Shown: positions 20,196 through 29,521, counted from the first letter of the stretch. The stretch: DNA of 64,000 nt from Ruegeria sp. EL01 (GCF_900313035.1 NZ_OMPS01000046.1:434001-498000); one strand, 5' to 3'. The notes: a model not told the origin generated them from the letters alone. Translations and numbers: made by a program.

Positions 20196-21071
20196 ATGGC
20201 AATCACAGCAGCAATGGTGAAAGAACTGCGCGACACAACCGGCGCAGGCATGATGGACGCAAAGAAAGCACTGACCGAAACCGGTGGCAACATGGACGAG
20301 GCCGTCGATTGGCTGCGCACCAAAGGTCTGGCCAAAGCGGCCAAGAAATCGGGCCGTACCGCAGCCGAAGGTCTGGTTGCAGTGCACGTTAACGGCGGCA
20401 CCGGTGTTGCAGTCGAAGTGAACTCGGAAACCGATTTTGTCGGCAAGAATGCCGAATTCCAGGAAATGGTCGGCAAGATCGCATATGCCGCTGAAGGCGT
20501 TGATAACGTCGAGGCTCTGCTCGCTGCTGATCTGGGCGGCAAATCGGTTGCCGACACGCTGACCGACAAGATCGCGACAATCGGCGAGAACATGTCGGTG
20601 CGCCGCATGTCCAGACTGTCGGGTGACACCGTTGTGTCTTACGTGCACAACGCGGCCACTAACGGCATGGGTAAAATCGGCGTTCTGGTCGCTCTGACTG
20701 GTGGTGACGAAGCGATCGGCAAGCAGATTGCGATGCACATCGCCGCTGTGAACCCCGCAGCCCTGTCCGAAGCGGACATGGATCCGGCTGTTGTCGAGAA
20801 GGAAAAGCAGGTTCAGATGGACATCGCCCGCGAATCCGGCAAGCCGGAGCAGGTGATCGAGAAGATGATCGTTGGCCGTATGAAGAAATTCGTGGCGGAA
20901 TCGACACTGATGAACCAGGCGTTTGTTGTGAACCCTGACCTGACCGTAGAAGCAGCGGCCAAAGAAGCAGGCGCAACCATCACTGGCTTTGTCCGTCTGG
21001 AAGTTGGCGAAGGCATCGTGGTTGAGAAGGAAGACTTCGCAGCCGAAGTTGCAAAAGCCGCTCAGGGCTAA
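20196..21071 (+). CDS. tsf: Elongation factor Ts
   Basis: A 291-residue guanine-nucleotide exchange factor for EF-Tu. The N-terminal UBA-like domain has [34 protein letters not shown], and the core contains [10 protein letters not shown]. The start follows GAGGAGAGCCAAGAG. The usual next genes pyrH and frr are absent here; a terminator and an unrelated luxR gene follow. Confidence 0.97.
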   Translation: MAITAAMVKELRDTTGAGMMDAKKALTETGGNMDEAVDWLRTKGLAKAAKKSGRTAAEGLVAVHVNGGTGVAVEVNSETDFVGKNAEFQEMVGKIAYAAEGVDNVEALLAADLGGKSVADTLTDKIATIGENMSVRRMSRLSGDTVVSYVHNAATNGMGKIGVLVALTGGDEAIGKQIAMHIAAVNPAALSEADMDPAVVEKEKQVQMDIARESGKPEQVIEKMIVGRMKKFVAESTLMNQAFVVNPDLTVEAAAKEAGATITGFVRLEVGEGIVVEKEDFAAEVAKAAQG

Positions 21072-21113
21072 TCAAAAGTGTAGGGGCCGTTCAGGGCCCT
21101 ATCACCAAGCTGG

Positions 21114-21147
21114 AACGGGTTACGCGTCGCGTAGCCCGTTTTTTTTT
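21114..21147 (+). terminator. Rho-independent terminator of rpsB-tsf
   Basis: A 12-bp stem (AACGGGTTACGC with GCGTAGCCCGTT, one G-U pair) around GTC is followed directly by a long T-run (nine Ts counting the stem end). A textbook terminator. Confidence 0.9.
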
Positions 21148-21432
21148 AAGCCAACTCAAATCCGCCATTGAACAAGAAGTTGAATGGAGGGCCCCGCATG
21201 ATGGGGATGGTCGAGGCCCCCCAAAATTCCGACACCGGTACGCGGATAAATAAACGCCCCCTTGTCAGAGTGATTGGAGAGCTCTGTTATTGCAAAGATC
21301 CAACCGAATGTTCCCTGGCTAAAGCCACCACTCACGGAACAAGGATACTGTGCAACTTTCCTGCCAGATTCGGATAGTCATGTTTTCCTTACCCTAGGTA
21401 AAGTGACGCAGTCTCGCGTCAACTCAGCTGGT
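21148..21432. other. Gene-poor gap between tsf terminator and luxR
   Basis: No convincing gene is seen. A 59-codon plus-strand frame (21198-21377) starts after GGAGGGCCCCGC but has no family and ordinary composition, so it is left uncalled. Near the luxR end are an inverted repeat TTACC-CTA-GGTAA (21389-21401) and a small GACGC/GCGTC hairpin (21405-21420) that could end the luxR mRNA on the minus strand. Confidence 0.4.
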
Positions 21433-22188
21433 TCAGGCTTCGACGACAAACATCTGATTGTGCAATGATGCCTTAAGAACAGCCTGCGCCGTGGTTTCAA
21501 CGGACAAGGCTTCCCGGGCAAGTCGCAGGTGTTTTTCAACCGTCGCCGAGGTCAACCCCATAAGCAACGCAATGTCTTGTGTTGTTTTGCCATCGCCGAC
21601 CCATTGCAACGCCTCGCGCTGGCGTTTGGTCAGGCCGCGATTTGGCGGGCTGTGGGGCAGGGTCAGGATCTTCAGATGGGCGACATTGTTCATCAGAAGA
21701 ATGTCATTTCCATGATTCTCCCAAGCTTCATCAACGTCATCCTGGGTTCTGCCATCTTCTGCAGACAGCGAGATCGCGCCTTTTGAGCGGATGGAGACGG
21801 AGTTGAAGCTGACGGTATACCCCGCAACAACCCCCTTGGATTTATTGAAATCAATGACGCGCTGCTCCTGAGGCGTTAGCACCCCACTGGAAACCATGTC
21901 CTGAATCATATTCCAACTTGCCGCACCTTCATGATCCAGCGCCCATTTCAGCATTGGCGCATGGAAATACAATCCGTCGCCCAGAAAACCGTCTACATAC
22001 GACCGGCTGTGGTTCGTAAGAATTGTGAAGTCTTCAGGATCCCCCAGCGATGTCGCGGTCCGAAACTGCGTGTACCCATAGATCAACCGGTCAAACCCAT
22101 ACTCGGCCATCTGCCGGCAATGCGCGTCCCAAAGCTCTTCCAGGGTCTTGGCGTAGGTTACAAAGTGCAGGTATTCCTTAAGCTTCAT
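21433..22188 (-). CDS. LuxR-family transcriptional regulator with autoinducer-binding domain
   Basis: A 251-residue regulator. Residues about 15-165 form an autoinducer-binding domain, and about 185-245 a GerE-type helix-turn-helix (LTKRQREALQWVGDGKTTQDIALLMGLTSATVEKHLR). At the ligand pocket the usual Y-x-x-D-P is Y74-F-H-A77-P78, so the aspartate that hydrogen-bonds the homoserine-lactone amide is replaced by alanine. No luxI-type synthase gene is in the window, so it may be a LuxR solo with another ligand. Its ATG overlaps the aroQ stop by four bases, so both are made from one mRNA. Confidence 0.9.
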   Translation of the reverse strand: MKLKEYLHFVTYAKTLEELWDAHCRQMAEYGFDRLIYGYTQFRTATSLGDPEDFTILTNHSRSYVDGFLGDGLYFHAPMLKWALDHEGAASWNMIQDMVSSGVLTPQEQRVIDFNKSKGVVAGYTVSFNSVSIRSKGAISLSAEDGRTQDDVDEAWENHGNDILLMNNVAHLKILTLPHSPPNRGLTKRQREALQWVGDGKTTQDIALLMGLTSATVEKHLRLAREALSVETTAQAVLKASLHNQMFVVEA

Positions 22189-22634
22189 GCGCCGCTCCCC
22201 GGAGTCAGGTGGGCTGCCAGCGCGTCCAACGCGAAGATGTAGCCTTGGGCTCCAAACCCGCAGATTTGGCCCAACGCAACCGGGGCAATGTACGAACTGT
22301 GGCGGAATGCCTCGCGCGCATGGATATTCGACAAATGCACTTCCACAACCGGCAATTCGACAGAGGCAAACGCATCCATCAGGGCAATCGAAGTATGCGT
22401 CAAAGCGCCTGCATTCACAATCAAACCATCCTGAACACCCCGAGCGGCGTGGATCGCATCAATCAAAACGCCCTCGTGGTTGGATTGAAGATGTGACACA
22501 TTCAGCCCGACAGATGCACCGTGTTTGGTGCAGCGATCTTCGATCATCCCTAGAGTGGTTGCACCATACACCTCTGGCTGGCGCGTACCCAGCAGATTGA
22601 GGTTCGGTCCATTCAGTACCAAAACGTCATGCAT
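22185..22634 (-). CDS. aroQ: Type II 3-dehydroquinate dehydratase
   Basis: A 149-residue dodecameric enzyme of the shikimate pathway that converts 3-dehydroquinate to 3-dehydroshikimate. Hallmarks are VLNGPNLNLLGTRQPEVYG at the N-terminus, SNHEGVLIDAIH, IVNAGALTHTSIALMDA and EVHLSNIHAREAFRHSS. AroQ is often followed by accB-accC; here it is followed by a luxR gene overlapping by ATGA, which is unusual. The upstream 117 bases to the next gene probably hold the promoter for both. Confidence 0.95.
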   Translation of the reverse strand: MHDVLVLNGPNLNLLGTRQPEVYGATTLGMIEDRCTKHGASVGLNVSHLQSNHEGVLIDAIHAARGVQDGLIVNAGALTHTSIALMDAFASVELPVVEVHLSNIHAREAFRHSSYIAPVALGQICGFGAQGYIFALDALAAHLTPGSGA

Positions 22635-22751
22635 TACTAATTTATCCCCATTACAAGGTTCATAGACATGAATTGGTATGGTTGTCCACCTGACTTTACC
22701 TCAGCGGGTTAAGGGTATTCGGGATACATGTTTTTGGCGTAGGGAACGGGT

Positions 22752-23746
22752 TTAATCCATGGTCACTACAAGTTTTCCCAAGACAGATCGCTGAGATAGA
22801 TTTTCCAGCGCTTCAGGCGCGTCTCGTAGTGGAAACCGGGCGCTGATACGTGGCTTGATCTGACCCGCCGCGTAATAGTCAAACAGCTCTTTGACGTTCT
22901 CCGCATGCGCCTGTGGGTCCCGAAAGACGGACGCCCCCCAAAAGACGCCTATGATCTGACAGCCTTTTAGCAACGGAAGGTTAAGCGGGATGTTCGGAAT
23001 TCCGGCGGGAAAGCCAACCACAAGGTATCTACCTTTCCACGCCATACTGCGCAAAGCAGGTTCGGCACAGGGCCCGCCAACCGCGTCATACACGACATCC
23101 ACACCGCCGGCCCCGGCCAGTGCCTTAATGTCGCGCGCAAAAGGCTTCTGCGCATCCTGGTCCATTTCACGCGGATAGAGGATTGTGTCGTCCGCACCGA
23201 TCTGGCGGCAAAATTCCGCCTTCTCTGGCGACGACACAGCTGCGATCACACGGGCGCCCATGGCTCTGCCCAGCTCAATAGCTGCAGACCCCACGCCACC
23301 AGCTGCGCCCAAAACCAACAGAGTTTCACCAGGTTGAATCGCGGCTCGATCTTTCAGAGCGTGATAGGAGGTGCCATAGGTGAAGATGAAACAGGCGGCA
23401 TCCTCGTATGGCATCGCATCCGGGAATTTGAGTGCCGTCGCCGCCTTGACCACCACCTGCGTCGCGAACCCTCCGTGCCCGGTCAACGCCAGAACGCGAT
23501 CTCCGACCGCGAATCCCTTGACCCCTTCACCCACAGCCAGAACGTCGCCTGCGATTTCTCCGCCCGGGGCAAAAGGGCGGGGTGGTTTCATTTGGTACAG
23601 ATCCCGGATGATCAATGTGTCCGGAAAATTGACACCGGCGGCCTTTACACCGATTAGCAAATCACCCTTACCTGGTTTGAGATCGGGCAGGGTGGTCAGT
23701 TCCAGTGTCTCGGGCCCGCCGGGGGCGACGCTGAGTAATGCTTGCA
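22752..23746 (-). CDS. NADPH:quinone oxidoreductase-family MDR protein
   Basis: A 331-residue zinc-free medium-chain reductase. The GroES-like part includes VKAAGVNFPDTLIIRDLYQMKPPRPFAPGGEIAGDV, and the Rossmann motif is LVLGAAGGVGSAAIELGRAMG. The start at 23746 (MQALLSV) follows AAGG; an open frame continuing upstream to 24281 is antisense to the divergent SDR gene and is rejected. Divergent by 145 bases from the SDR-phosphotransferase pair, suggesting joint control and a role in the same acyl-CoA or carbonyl metabolism. Confidence 0.88.
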
Positions 23747-23891
23747 TGTCGACGGCCTTGTCCCTGTTAATCTGTAAGGAAGAACTTTTGGTGCACCGAC
23801 CTGGGTTGTCAACGGCGCAGACGCCCGGGTCCCGCGACGGCAAGTTTGGACATTCCGGGACGCCGCGCCGCATATAACTGAGGAGCAGACC

Positions 23892-24710
23892 ATGACACCC
23901 GAAACTCTTTTCTCGCTGCACGGTAAAACCGCACTGGTCACCGGAGGGGCAACCGGAATTGGTCGTATGGCGACCGAAGCGCTGGTTCGGGCCGGGGCAC
24001 ATGTTCTGATCGCGTCGCGCAAAGGTGATGCATGTGCTGCCGTGGCGGCCGAGCTGAACGATTTGGACGCCCCGGGAAGTGCAGATGGGTTTGCTGGTGA
24101 TCTTGGCAGCAAAGAAGGGATCGCTACCCTGGTCGATGACATTAATTCCCGCACGGATAAACTTGATATTCTTATGAATAACTCGGGCGTTTCGTGGGGC
24201 GCACCGATGGGTCAATTTCCCTACGAAGCTTGGGAAAAAGTCATGTCCGTCAATGTCGCGGGCATTTTCGAGCTTACCCAAAGGCTGCTGCCGCTGCTGA
24301 TGAAATCCGGATCACCGGAAGATCCTGCCCGGGTTGTCAACGTTGGTTCCGTCATGGGTGAAGTTCCGATGGGGGACGGCGCGTACAGCTATTCGGCGTC
24401 AAAGGCGGCAGTGCTGCATTTGACCAAGATCATGGCGAAAGAGCTTTCGCCTTATAATGTGACCGTTAACGCGCTGGCTCCGGGGCCGTTTGTGTCCCGC
24501 ATGACGGCTTTTGCCACAGCTGATGAGGGCACGCGCGACAAGGTTGGCAAATCTGTACCTTTGGGACGCGTCGGGCGGGATGAAGATATCGCAGGGTGTA
24601 TGCTGTTTCTGTGCGGTCGAGGCGGCAGCTATGTCACGGGTGCTGTGATTCCGGTTTCTGGTGGTATCAATGTGGTGACAGCGGGCAATATCTTTGCCGA
24701 AGCCATGTAA
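23892..24710 (+). CDS. SDR-family oxidoreductase (RhlG-like ketoacyl reductase type)
   Basis: A 272-residue short-chain dehydrogenase. The cofactor motif TGGATGIG is at residues about 18-25, with ASRKG indicating NADPH preference, NNSG, catalytic Ser in NVGSVMGE and YSASK. The C-terminal SGGINV closes the usual fold. It resembles RhlG/3-oxoacyl reductases. It is followed by an ACAD10/11-type phosphotransferase after 15 bases, an arrangement like the SDR and kinase of levulinate-type 4-hydroxyacyl-CoA catabolism. A GGAGCAG site precedes the ATG. Confidence 0.87.
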   Translation: MTPETLFSLHGKTALVTGGATGIGRMATEALVRAGAHVLIASRKGDACAAVAAELNDLDAPGSADGFAGDLGSKEGIATLVDDINSRTDKLDILMNNSGVSWGAPMGQFPYEAWEKVMSVNVAGIFELTQRLLPLLMKSGSPEDPARVVNVGSVMGEVPMGDGAYSYSASKAAVLHLTKIMAKELSPYNVTVNALAPGPFVSRMTAFATADEGTRDKVGKSVPLGRVGRDEDIAGCMLFLCGRGGSYVTGAVIPVSGGINVVTAGNIFAEAM

Positions 24711-24725
24711 TCGCGAGTGCAGAAA

Positions 24726-25757
24726 ATGAGCAACGACAATACGTTAGACCTGTCGGCTGTAGATACTTATCTGTCTGCGCATCTAAGTGGCTATCAAGGC
24801 CCATTGGAGGCTTCCAAATTCCCGGTCGGCCAATCCAATCCGACTTATGAGTTGCGTACTCCGAACCGATCTTATGTATTGCGTCGCAAACCGCCCGGAA
24901 CATTGTTGAAATCAGCACATGCAGTTGATCGTGAGTTCCGGGTGCAGCACGCGATTGCGGGCAGCAAGGTTCCGGTGCCCGAAATGTACCTGCTCTGCGA
25001 AGATGACAGCGTCATCGGCTCGACCTTTTACGTCATGGAGCATCTGCAGGGCCGGGTCTTTCTGGAACCCGCGATGAAGGGCGAAAGCAACACGACCCGG
25101 ACCGCCATTCTGGACGAGATGAACCGCGTTCTGGCCGAGCTTCACATGGTGGACATAGACGCAGCCGGACTGTCCGACTACGGACCAACCGGGAACTATT
25201 TTGAGCGGCAAATCTCTCGGTGGACCAAGCAGTATCGGGCCTCAGAGACCACGGTGATCGCCGATATGGATGCGCTGATTTCAGCTTTGGAAGCCTCGAT
25301 CCCAGTGGATGACGGTCAAAGAACACTGGTTCATGGCGACTATCGGATCGACAACCTGATGTTCGCTGCGGACAGCGCCAAGTGCATCGGAGTGCTCGAC
25401 TGGGAATTGTCAACGATTGGGCACCCTTACGCCGATCTGGCTGCCGTCATCATGCAGTGGCAGATGCCTCCGGGCAAAGAAGGCAGGGGGTTGGCCGGTA
25501 TTGATCGCGACAGTCTGGGCCTGCCCAGTGATCAGGCATTTATCGCGCAATATTGTGCTCGGCGCGGCATCGACCGGATCGAGAATTTTGGATTCTATCT
25601 GGCGTTCAATTTTTTCCGCATGGCAGGTATTCTGCAAGGGGTTTACAAACGTGCTTTAGACGGTAACGCGTCCGATCCCAAACGCGCCCAAGCGTTTGGC
25701 GCCTATGTTCCTGTCTTCGCACGGCATGGGTTGGCGGCACTTGGAAAAACCTTATAA
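24726..25757 (+). CDS. Aminoglycoside phosphotransferase-fold kinase, ACAD10/11 N-terminal type
   Basis: A 343-residue protein of the APH superfamily. The N-terminal lobe has VGQSNPTYELRT and YVLRRKPPGTLLKSAHAVDREF (ATP loop and Lys). The catalytic loop is H203-G-D205 (LVHGDYRIDNLMF), and the metal Asp is D225 in GVLDWELSTIGHPYADLA. This subgroup is not a drug-resistance enzyme: relatives fused to or near acyl-CoA dehydrogenases (ACAD10/11, LvaA) phosphorylate 4-hydroxyacyl-CoA so the phosphate can be eliminated. The start at 24726 is chosen over a GTG at 24717. Probably co-transcribed with the SDR gene before it. Confidence 0.87.
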   Translation: MSNDNTLDLSAVDTYLSAHLSGYQGPLEASKFPVGQSNPTYELRTPNRSYVLRRKPPGTLLKSAHAVDREFRVQHAIAGSKVPVPEMYLLCEDDSVIGSTFYVMEHLQGRVFLEPAMKGESNTTRTAILDEMNRVLAELHMVDIDAAGLSDYGPTGNYFERQISRWTKQYRASETTVIADMDALISALEASIPVDDGQRTLVHGDYRIDNLMFAADSAKCIGVLDWELSTIGHPYADLAAVIMQWQMPPGKEGRGLAGIDRDSLGLPSDQAFIAQYCARRGIDRIENFGFYLAFNFFRMAGILQGVYKRALDGNASDPKRAQAFGAYVPVFARHGLAALGKTL

Positions 25758-25795
25758 AAGCACGGTAACACTCTGTTTTCATAAGATTCTACAAC

Positions 25796-26401
25796 TTATC
25801 TGAGGTTGGACAACTCCAGTTCCAGATTTGCGAGGCTGTTCTTGCCAAAGAACATCTCATCACCGATGAACATGCTGGGCACCCCGAAAACACCGCGCCT
25901 GACGGCAGCTTTGGTTTGTTCTTTCAGTTTTTGTTTTGTGTCAGCGCTTCCTATAGCCTCACGAGTTTTCCGAACCGGCAGCCCGTTCTCGTGCAAAATT
26001 TCGGTTAGTACACCCAACTCATCAACCTTTTGACCATGCACCCAGATCGCATCAAATATAGCGTTTATATATTTGATTCCCCATGCCTTTCCCGACGCAA
26101 AGTGCGCCCCACGCATCGCGAACCTTGTGTTTAACGGGAAATGCGGGCTCATGTGGAAACTCAACCCGCGACGACGCGCAAAACGGTGCAAATCATGTGT
26201 CAGATAGGCTGATTTCTGTCGGTTTTCCGAGAATGCGTGAAAAGGACTTTGGTTGTTGGTGGCCTTAAAAACTCCGGACAACAGCACCGGGACATAGTTG
26301 ATCGCAACTTTGTGTCGCTTGGCCAGACCCGGCAACAATTTATGGGCCAGAAAAGCGTTTGGACTGCAAAAGTCGAAGACGAAATCGATGCTTTGGGCCA
26401 T
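25796..26401 (-). CDS. DsbA-fold 2-hydroxychromene-2-carboxylate isomerase-like protein
   Basis: A 201-residue thioredoxin/kappa-GST-fold protein. It opens with IDFVFDFCSPNAFLAHKLLPGL, where a serine replaces the CxxC cysteine as in HCCA isomerases, and ends with VFGVPSMFIGDEMFFGKNSLANLE, the typical GVPxF(I)-G motif. HCCA isomerases act in naphthalene and aromatic degradation and use glutathione; the actual substrate here is unknown. The start at 26401 follows GGAGG; the 62-residue upstream extension runs into the divergent promoter region and is dropped. It converges with the phosphotransferase gene at a 38-base gap. Confidence 0.85.
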   Translation of the reverse strand: MAQSIDFVFDFCSPNAFLAHKLLPGLAKRHKVAINYVPVLLSGVFKATNNQSPFHAFSENRQKSAYLTHDLHRFARRRGLSFHMSPHFPLNTRFAMRGAHFASGKAWGIKYINAIFDAIWVHGQKVDELGVLTEILHENGLPVRKTREAIGSADTKQKLKEQTKAAVRRGVFGVPSMFIGDEMFFGKNSLANLELELSNLR

Positions 26402-26604
26402 ATTGGTCCTCCGGAAAGACGACAGGTCGTTGGGATTGCGAAAGCGAACGGCGAATCTGAGACGTCGGTAGTCTAACACCTGAACCGGTCTCTGTACCCA
26501 TCGCAATCGGTCAGAAGACCTATTGCCGGGACGTGCAATTTTCACTGTTGTTTCAGCGCCCAAGCAACCATGATCGCAGAAGATCATAGGAGGTCAGATC
26601 TTCA

Positions 26605-27837
26605 ATGCCTAACGCAAATGCGATGTTTGAACAAACGCGGCTGAACCGTATTCCCACATGGATGGACACCTATGTTGAACAGCGGAAATACGCCGGCAGT
26701 TCAGTCGTGGTGTTTCACAAGGGTCGCGAGGTTTTCTTCAATGCGACCGGGTTGCGAAGTGTCGAAAGCAACTTGCCGTTTGAAAGGGACACATTGGTCC
26801 GCATCTACTCGATGACCAAGCCTGTGACGTCCGTCGCGATCATGATGCTGGCCGAAAAAGGCTTGTTCCATCTGGATGCGCCTCTGTCGGATTTTGTTCG
26901 GGGCTTCGACAACATACAGGCGCTTGTTCCGGATGCGCTGCGGTTGGACCAAACTCAGGATACCACCACGCCAACTCTCCATCAGTTGCTGACCCATACC
27001 GCTGGCTTCAGCTACCCGTTCAATCCAGGGCTGTTACCTACCGCGATGGACGAGCAAGACCTATTGTTCAAGCCAAATCAGGGTCTGTTAAAGGACCGCG
27101 TCGCTGATTTGGCCGATTTGCCGCTGGCATTCCAACCTGGAACCCGCTGGGAATACTCGGTCAGTTTGGATGTGCTAGGACGCGTGATTGAGGTCGTCGC
27201 GGGAAAGTCTCTGGATGCATTCTTTGAGCAAGAGATTTTTGGCCCGCTAAACATGCGAGATACCGGATTCTCGGTTGGAACCGGGGTAGGGGATCGATTT
27301 GCATCGCTTTATACTCCGCTCGCGGGTGACGCGATGGCGCTGAATTCGGCCAATGTAGGCTCGGAAACCTTGCGTCTTGTGGATCGTGCTGGGCACTCAC
27401 CCTTTGAAAATACAACTACTTTTTCGGGTGGCGGAGGTTTGGTCAGTACAATCGACGACTATGCAACATTTGCCGAGATGCTTCGGAACCGCGGTACTGG
27501 CAATGGCCATCGTTTGCTGGGGCCCAAGACGGTGGACTTCATGATGCGTAATCACTTGCCGGGCGACATTGCATCGATGGGGCCGCAAAGTTTCGCCGAA
27601 CAACCGATGGAGGGTATGGGCTTTGGACTGGGTGGTTCGGTCATCTTGAACCCGGGCAGGGTCCGCGTCCCGGGGTCGGTCGGGGACTTCAGTTGGGGCG
27701 GCATGGCATCGACCTATTTCTGGATCGATCAGGACAATGACCTGACCGCCGTGTTCTTCACCCAGTTGTCACCGTCCAGTTCCTACCCGTCCCGAGCAGA
27801 GCTTAAGGCACTTGTTCTTGCGGCGATGATTGATTGA
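26605..27837 (+). CDS. Serine hydrolase of the beta-lactamase (class C/EstB) family
   Basis: A 410-residue protein. The nucleophile is S69 in S-M-T-K (S-x-x-K), with Y in WEYSVSLDVLG and the HTAGFSYPFN region. No signal peptide is evident, so it is cytoplasmic like EstB-type esterases rather than a periplasmic beta-lactamase. The likely role is hydrolysis of an ester; lactam resistance should not be inferred. AGGAGGT at good spacing supports the start. Followed by tesB after 50 bases on the same strand. Confidence 0.87.
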   Translation: MPNANAMFEQTRLNRIPTWMDTYVEQRKYAGSSVVVFHKGREVFFNATGLRSVESNLPFERDTLVRIYSMTKPVTSVAIMMLAEKGLFHLDAPLSDFVRGFDNIQALVPDALRLDQTQDTTTPTLHQLLTHTAGFSYPFNPGLLPTAMDEQDLLFKPNQGLLKDRVADLADLPLAFQPGTRWEYSVSLDVLGRVIEVVAGKSLDAFFEQEIFGPLNMRDTGFSVGTGVGDRFASLYTPLAGDAMALNSANVGSETLRLVDRAGHSPFENTTTFSGGGGLVSTIDDYATFAEMLRNRGTGNGHRLLGPKTVDFMMRNHLPGDIASMGPQSFAEQPMEGMGFGLGGSVILNPGRVRVPGSVGDFSWGGMASTYFWIDQDNDLTAVFFTQLSPSSSYPSRAELKALVLAAMID

Positions 27838-27887
27838 TTTCACGGCGACTGATACGCCAAGTGCGACCAAAGAGTGATGAGTAATAC

Positions 27888-28757
27888 ATGACCGAAGCCG
27901 AGAGCATACTTCTGGATCTTCTCAACATCGAACGTCTAGAGGTCGATTTGTTTCGTGGCACCGGATCAGGTGGCGAAACCCCGACGCGTATTTTTGGTGG
28001 ACAGGTGATTGCTCAGGCACTCGCAGCGGCTTACAGAACTGTGGACGACAGATTGTGTCATTCTCTGCATGCCTACTTCATTCGCCCCGGAGATCCCACC
28101 ATTCCCGTTATTTATCAAGTTGATAGAGCGCGAGATGGAGGTTCTTTTACGACGCGGCGGGTGGTTGCAATTCAACATGGAAAACAAATCCTGAACATGT
28201 CCGCGTCTTTTCATATCAAAGATGAAGGTTGGGATCATCAGCACCCAATGCCAGATCTGGACTCACCGGAACACTATCCGGCACGATCTGATCTGCGGCA
28301 GATTTACCTGGATCGCGTTCCAGAAAGACTGCGACCAGAACTGATCCGCGAACGCCCAATAGAAATCCGCGAAGTCGATCACTTAGATCCGTTTAAACCA
28401 GCGGTATCGGATGACCGAAATCAGATTTGGTTCCGAATGGGGGCGGCCGCATCGGCGGACGCCAAAACACAGCACTTGCTGCTAGCGTATGCCTCTGACA
28501 TGAGCTTGATGAGTTCGGGGATGCGCCCACATGGGCTGAGCTGGTTTACCGGTGAGGTCAATGGCGCCAGTCTGGATCACACCATCTGGTTTCACGCGCC
28601 GGTTCAGTTTGAGAACTGGCATCTTTATGCGATGGATTCGCCGTGGTCGGGGCAGGGACGAAACTTCAATCGCGGATCGATCTACACCGAAGATGGGGTT
28701 TTGGTCGCCTCTGTTGCGCAAGAAGGCCTTATGCGACGGGCGCAGAAGAAACCTTAA
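27888..28757 (+). CDS. tesB: Acyl-CoA thioesterase II
   Basis: A 289-residue double-hotdog enzyme that hydrolyses medium- and long-chain acyl-CoA. Features are FGGQVIAQALAAAYRTV at residues about 30-46, the Asp of LLAYASDMSLM, the HTIWFHAPV strand and Gln in VASVAQEGLMR, corresponding to the catalytic Asp/Thr/Gln set of E. coli TesB. The length is as expected. Its TAA stop shares the palindrome TTAA with the stop of the convergent SDR gene (four-base overlap). Confidence 0.93.
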   Translation: MTEAESILLDLLNIERLEVDLFRGTGSGGETPTRIFGGQVIAQALAAAYRTVDDRLCHSLHAYFIRPGDPTIPVIYQVDRARDGGSFTTRRVVAIQHGKQILNMSASFHIKDEGWDHQHPMPDLDSPEHYPARSDLRQIYLDRVPERLRPELIRERPIEIREVDHLDPFKPAVSDDRNQIWFRMGAAASADAKTQHLLLAYASDMSLMSSGMRPHGLSWFTGEVNGASLDHTIWFHAPVQFENWHLYAMDSPWSGQGRNFNRGSIYTEDGVLVASVAQEGLMRRAQKKP

Positions 28758-29521
28758 GATTCCTCAGCAAACATTTGATTTAGCTTCCGCATTCCTCCAA
28801 GCCATCGGTCATAGTCTTCAGATTTCAACCGTATGTAGTCCAACACTTGAGGATGCGGGAGAACTAGGAATTGCTCCTCGCGGATCGCATCAACACAGGC
28901 TTGCGCCACGTCTTCAGGCTCTAGCATGCCGTCGATTGCGGCCACTGAATTTTCATGCCCGCGGGTCATTTCCGATCGTACCGCTTGTGGGCACAAAACC
29001 GAAACCCGCAGTCCCTGATGCCCATAGGTCAGCGACAGCCATTCGGCAAATCCAACGGCTGCGTGTTTGGTCACACCGTATGGTGCAGCGCCAGGTTGGT
29101 TCAGCAAGCCTGCCGCAGACGCAGTTGTCATGATGTATCCGCCACCACGGGCGGTCATCCGAGGAACCAGGTGTCGCGCTGTCCAAACGTGGGACATCAC
29201 ATTGATCTTCCAAATCCGATCCCAGTCTTCGTCGGGAACATTCAGACCACCAAGCGTCAGAATTCCTGCATTTGCGCAGAACAAATCGATCGGACCGATT
29301 GTGTTTTCAACCTGATCAATCAGGGACTTGATCTCATCTTCATTGGAAACGTCACAGCGAAAGGCATGTCCATCGATGGCTTCGGCAACCAAGCGTGCTC
29401 CAGAGGCGTCGATATCTGCGCAGACAACATTTGCGCCTTCACGCGCAAATCGTTCTGCCAAACCTTTTCCGATACCTTGTGCGGCGCCGGTAACGACAAC
29501 CGTTTTTCCGTTCACATCCAT
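28754..29521 (-). CDS. SDR-family oxidoreductase
   Basis: A 255-residue short-chain dehydrogenase with TGAAQGIG at residues about 10-17, CADIDASGARLV (an Asp after beta-2, suggesting NAD+), CANAG, a Ser in TTASAAGLLNQ and YGVTK. The start at 29521 is ATG; a TTG four codons earlier is possible, and neither has a clear ribosome site. The substrate is unknown, but its neighbourhood (tesB, glutaryl-CoA dehydrogenase) suggests acyl or hydroxyacid metabolism. The last 10 residues pass over the tesB stop. Confidence 0.85.
   Translation of the reverse strand: MDVNGKTVVVTGAAQGIGKGLAERFAREGANVVCADIDASGARLVAEAIDGHAFRCDVSNEDEIKSLIDQVENTIGPIDLFCANAGILTLGGLNVPDEDWDRIWKINVMSHVWTARHLVPRMTARGGGYIMTTASAAGLLNQPGAAPYGVTKHAAVGFAEWLSLTYGHQGLRVSVLCPQAVRSEMTRGHENSVAAIDGMLEPEDVAQACVDAIREEQFLVLPHPQVLDYIRLKSEDYDRWLGGMRKLNQMFAEES

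Noticed and set aside
21198..21377. 59-codon frame after the tsf terminator with GGAGG before it
   Set aside because: No family, no signal peptide, and composition typical of intergenic DNA; the evidence is one ribosome-like site only.
21405..21420. lux-box-like site near luxR
   Set aside because: The inverted repeats lie downstream of luxR and do not match a 20-base lux box; a weak terminator fits better.
23747..24281. N-terminal extension of the MDR reductase
   Set aside because: It is antisense to the SDR gene; the family start is at 23746.
24726..25757. Aminoglycoside resistance gene
   Set aside because: The APH fold is present, but motifs and neighbours match the ACAD10/11-type kinase linked with acyl-CoA metabolism, not drug kinases.
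26605..27837. Beta-lactamase resistance gene
   Set aside because: No signal peptide and an EstB-like pattern; an esterase is more likely.
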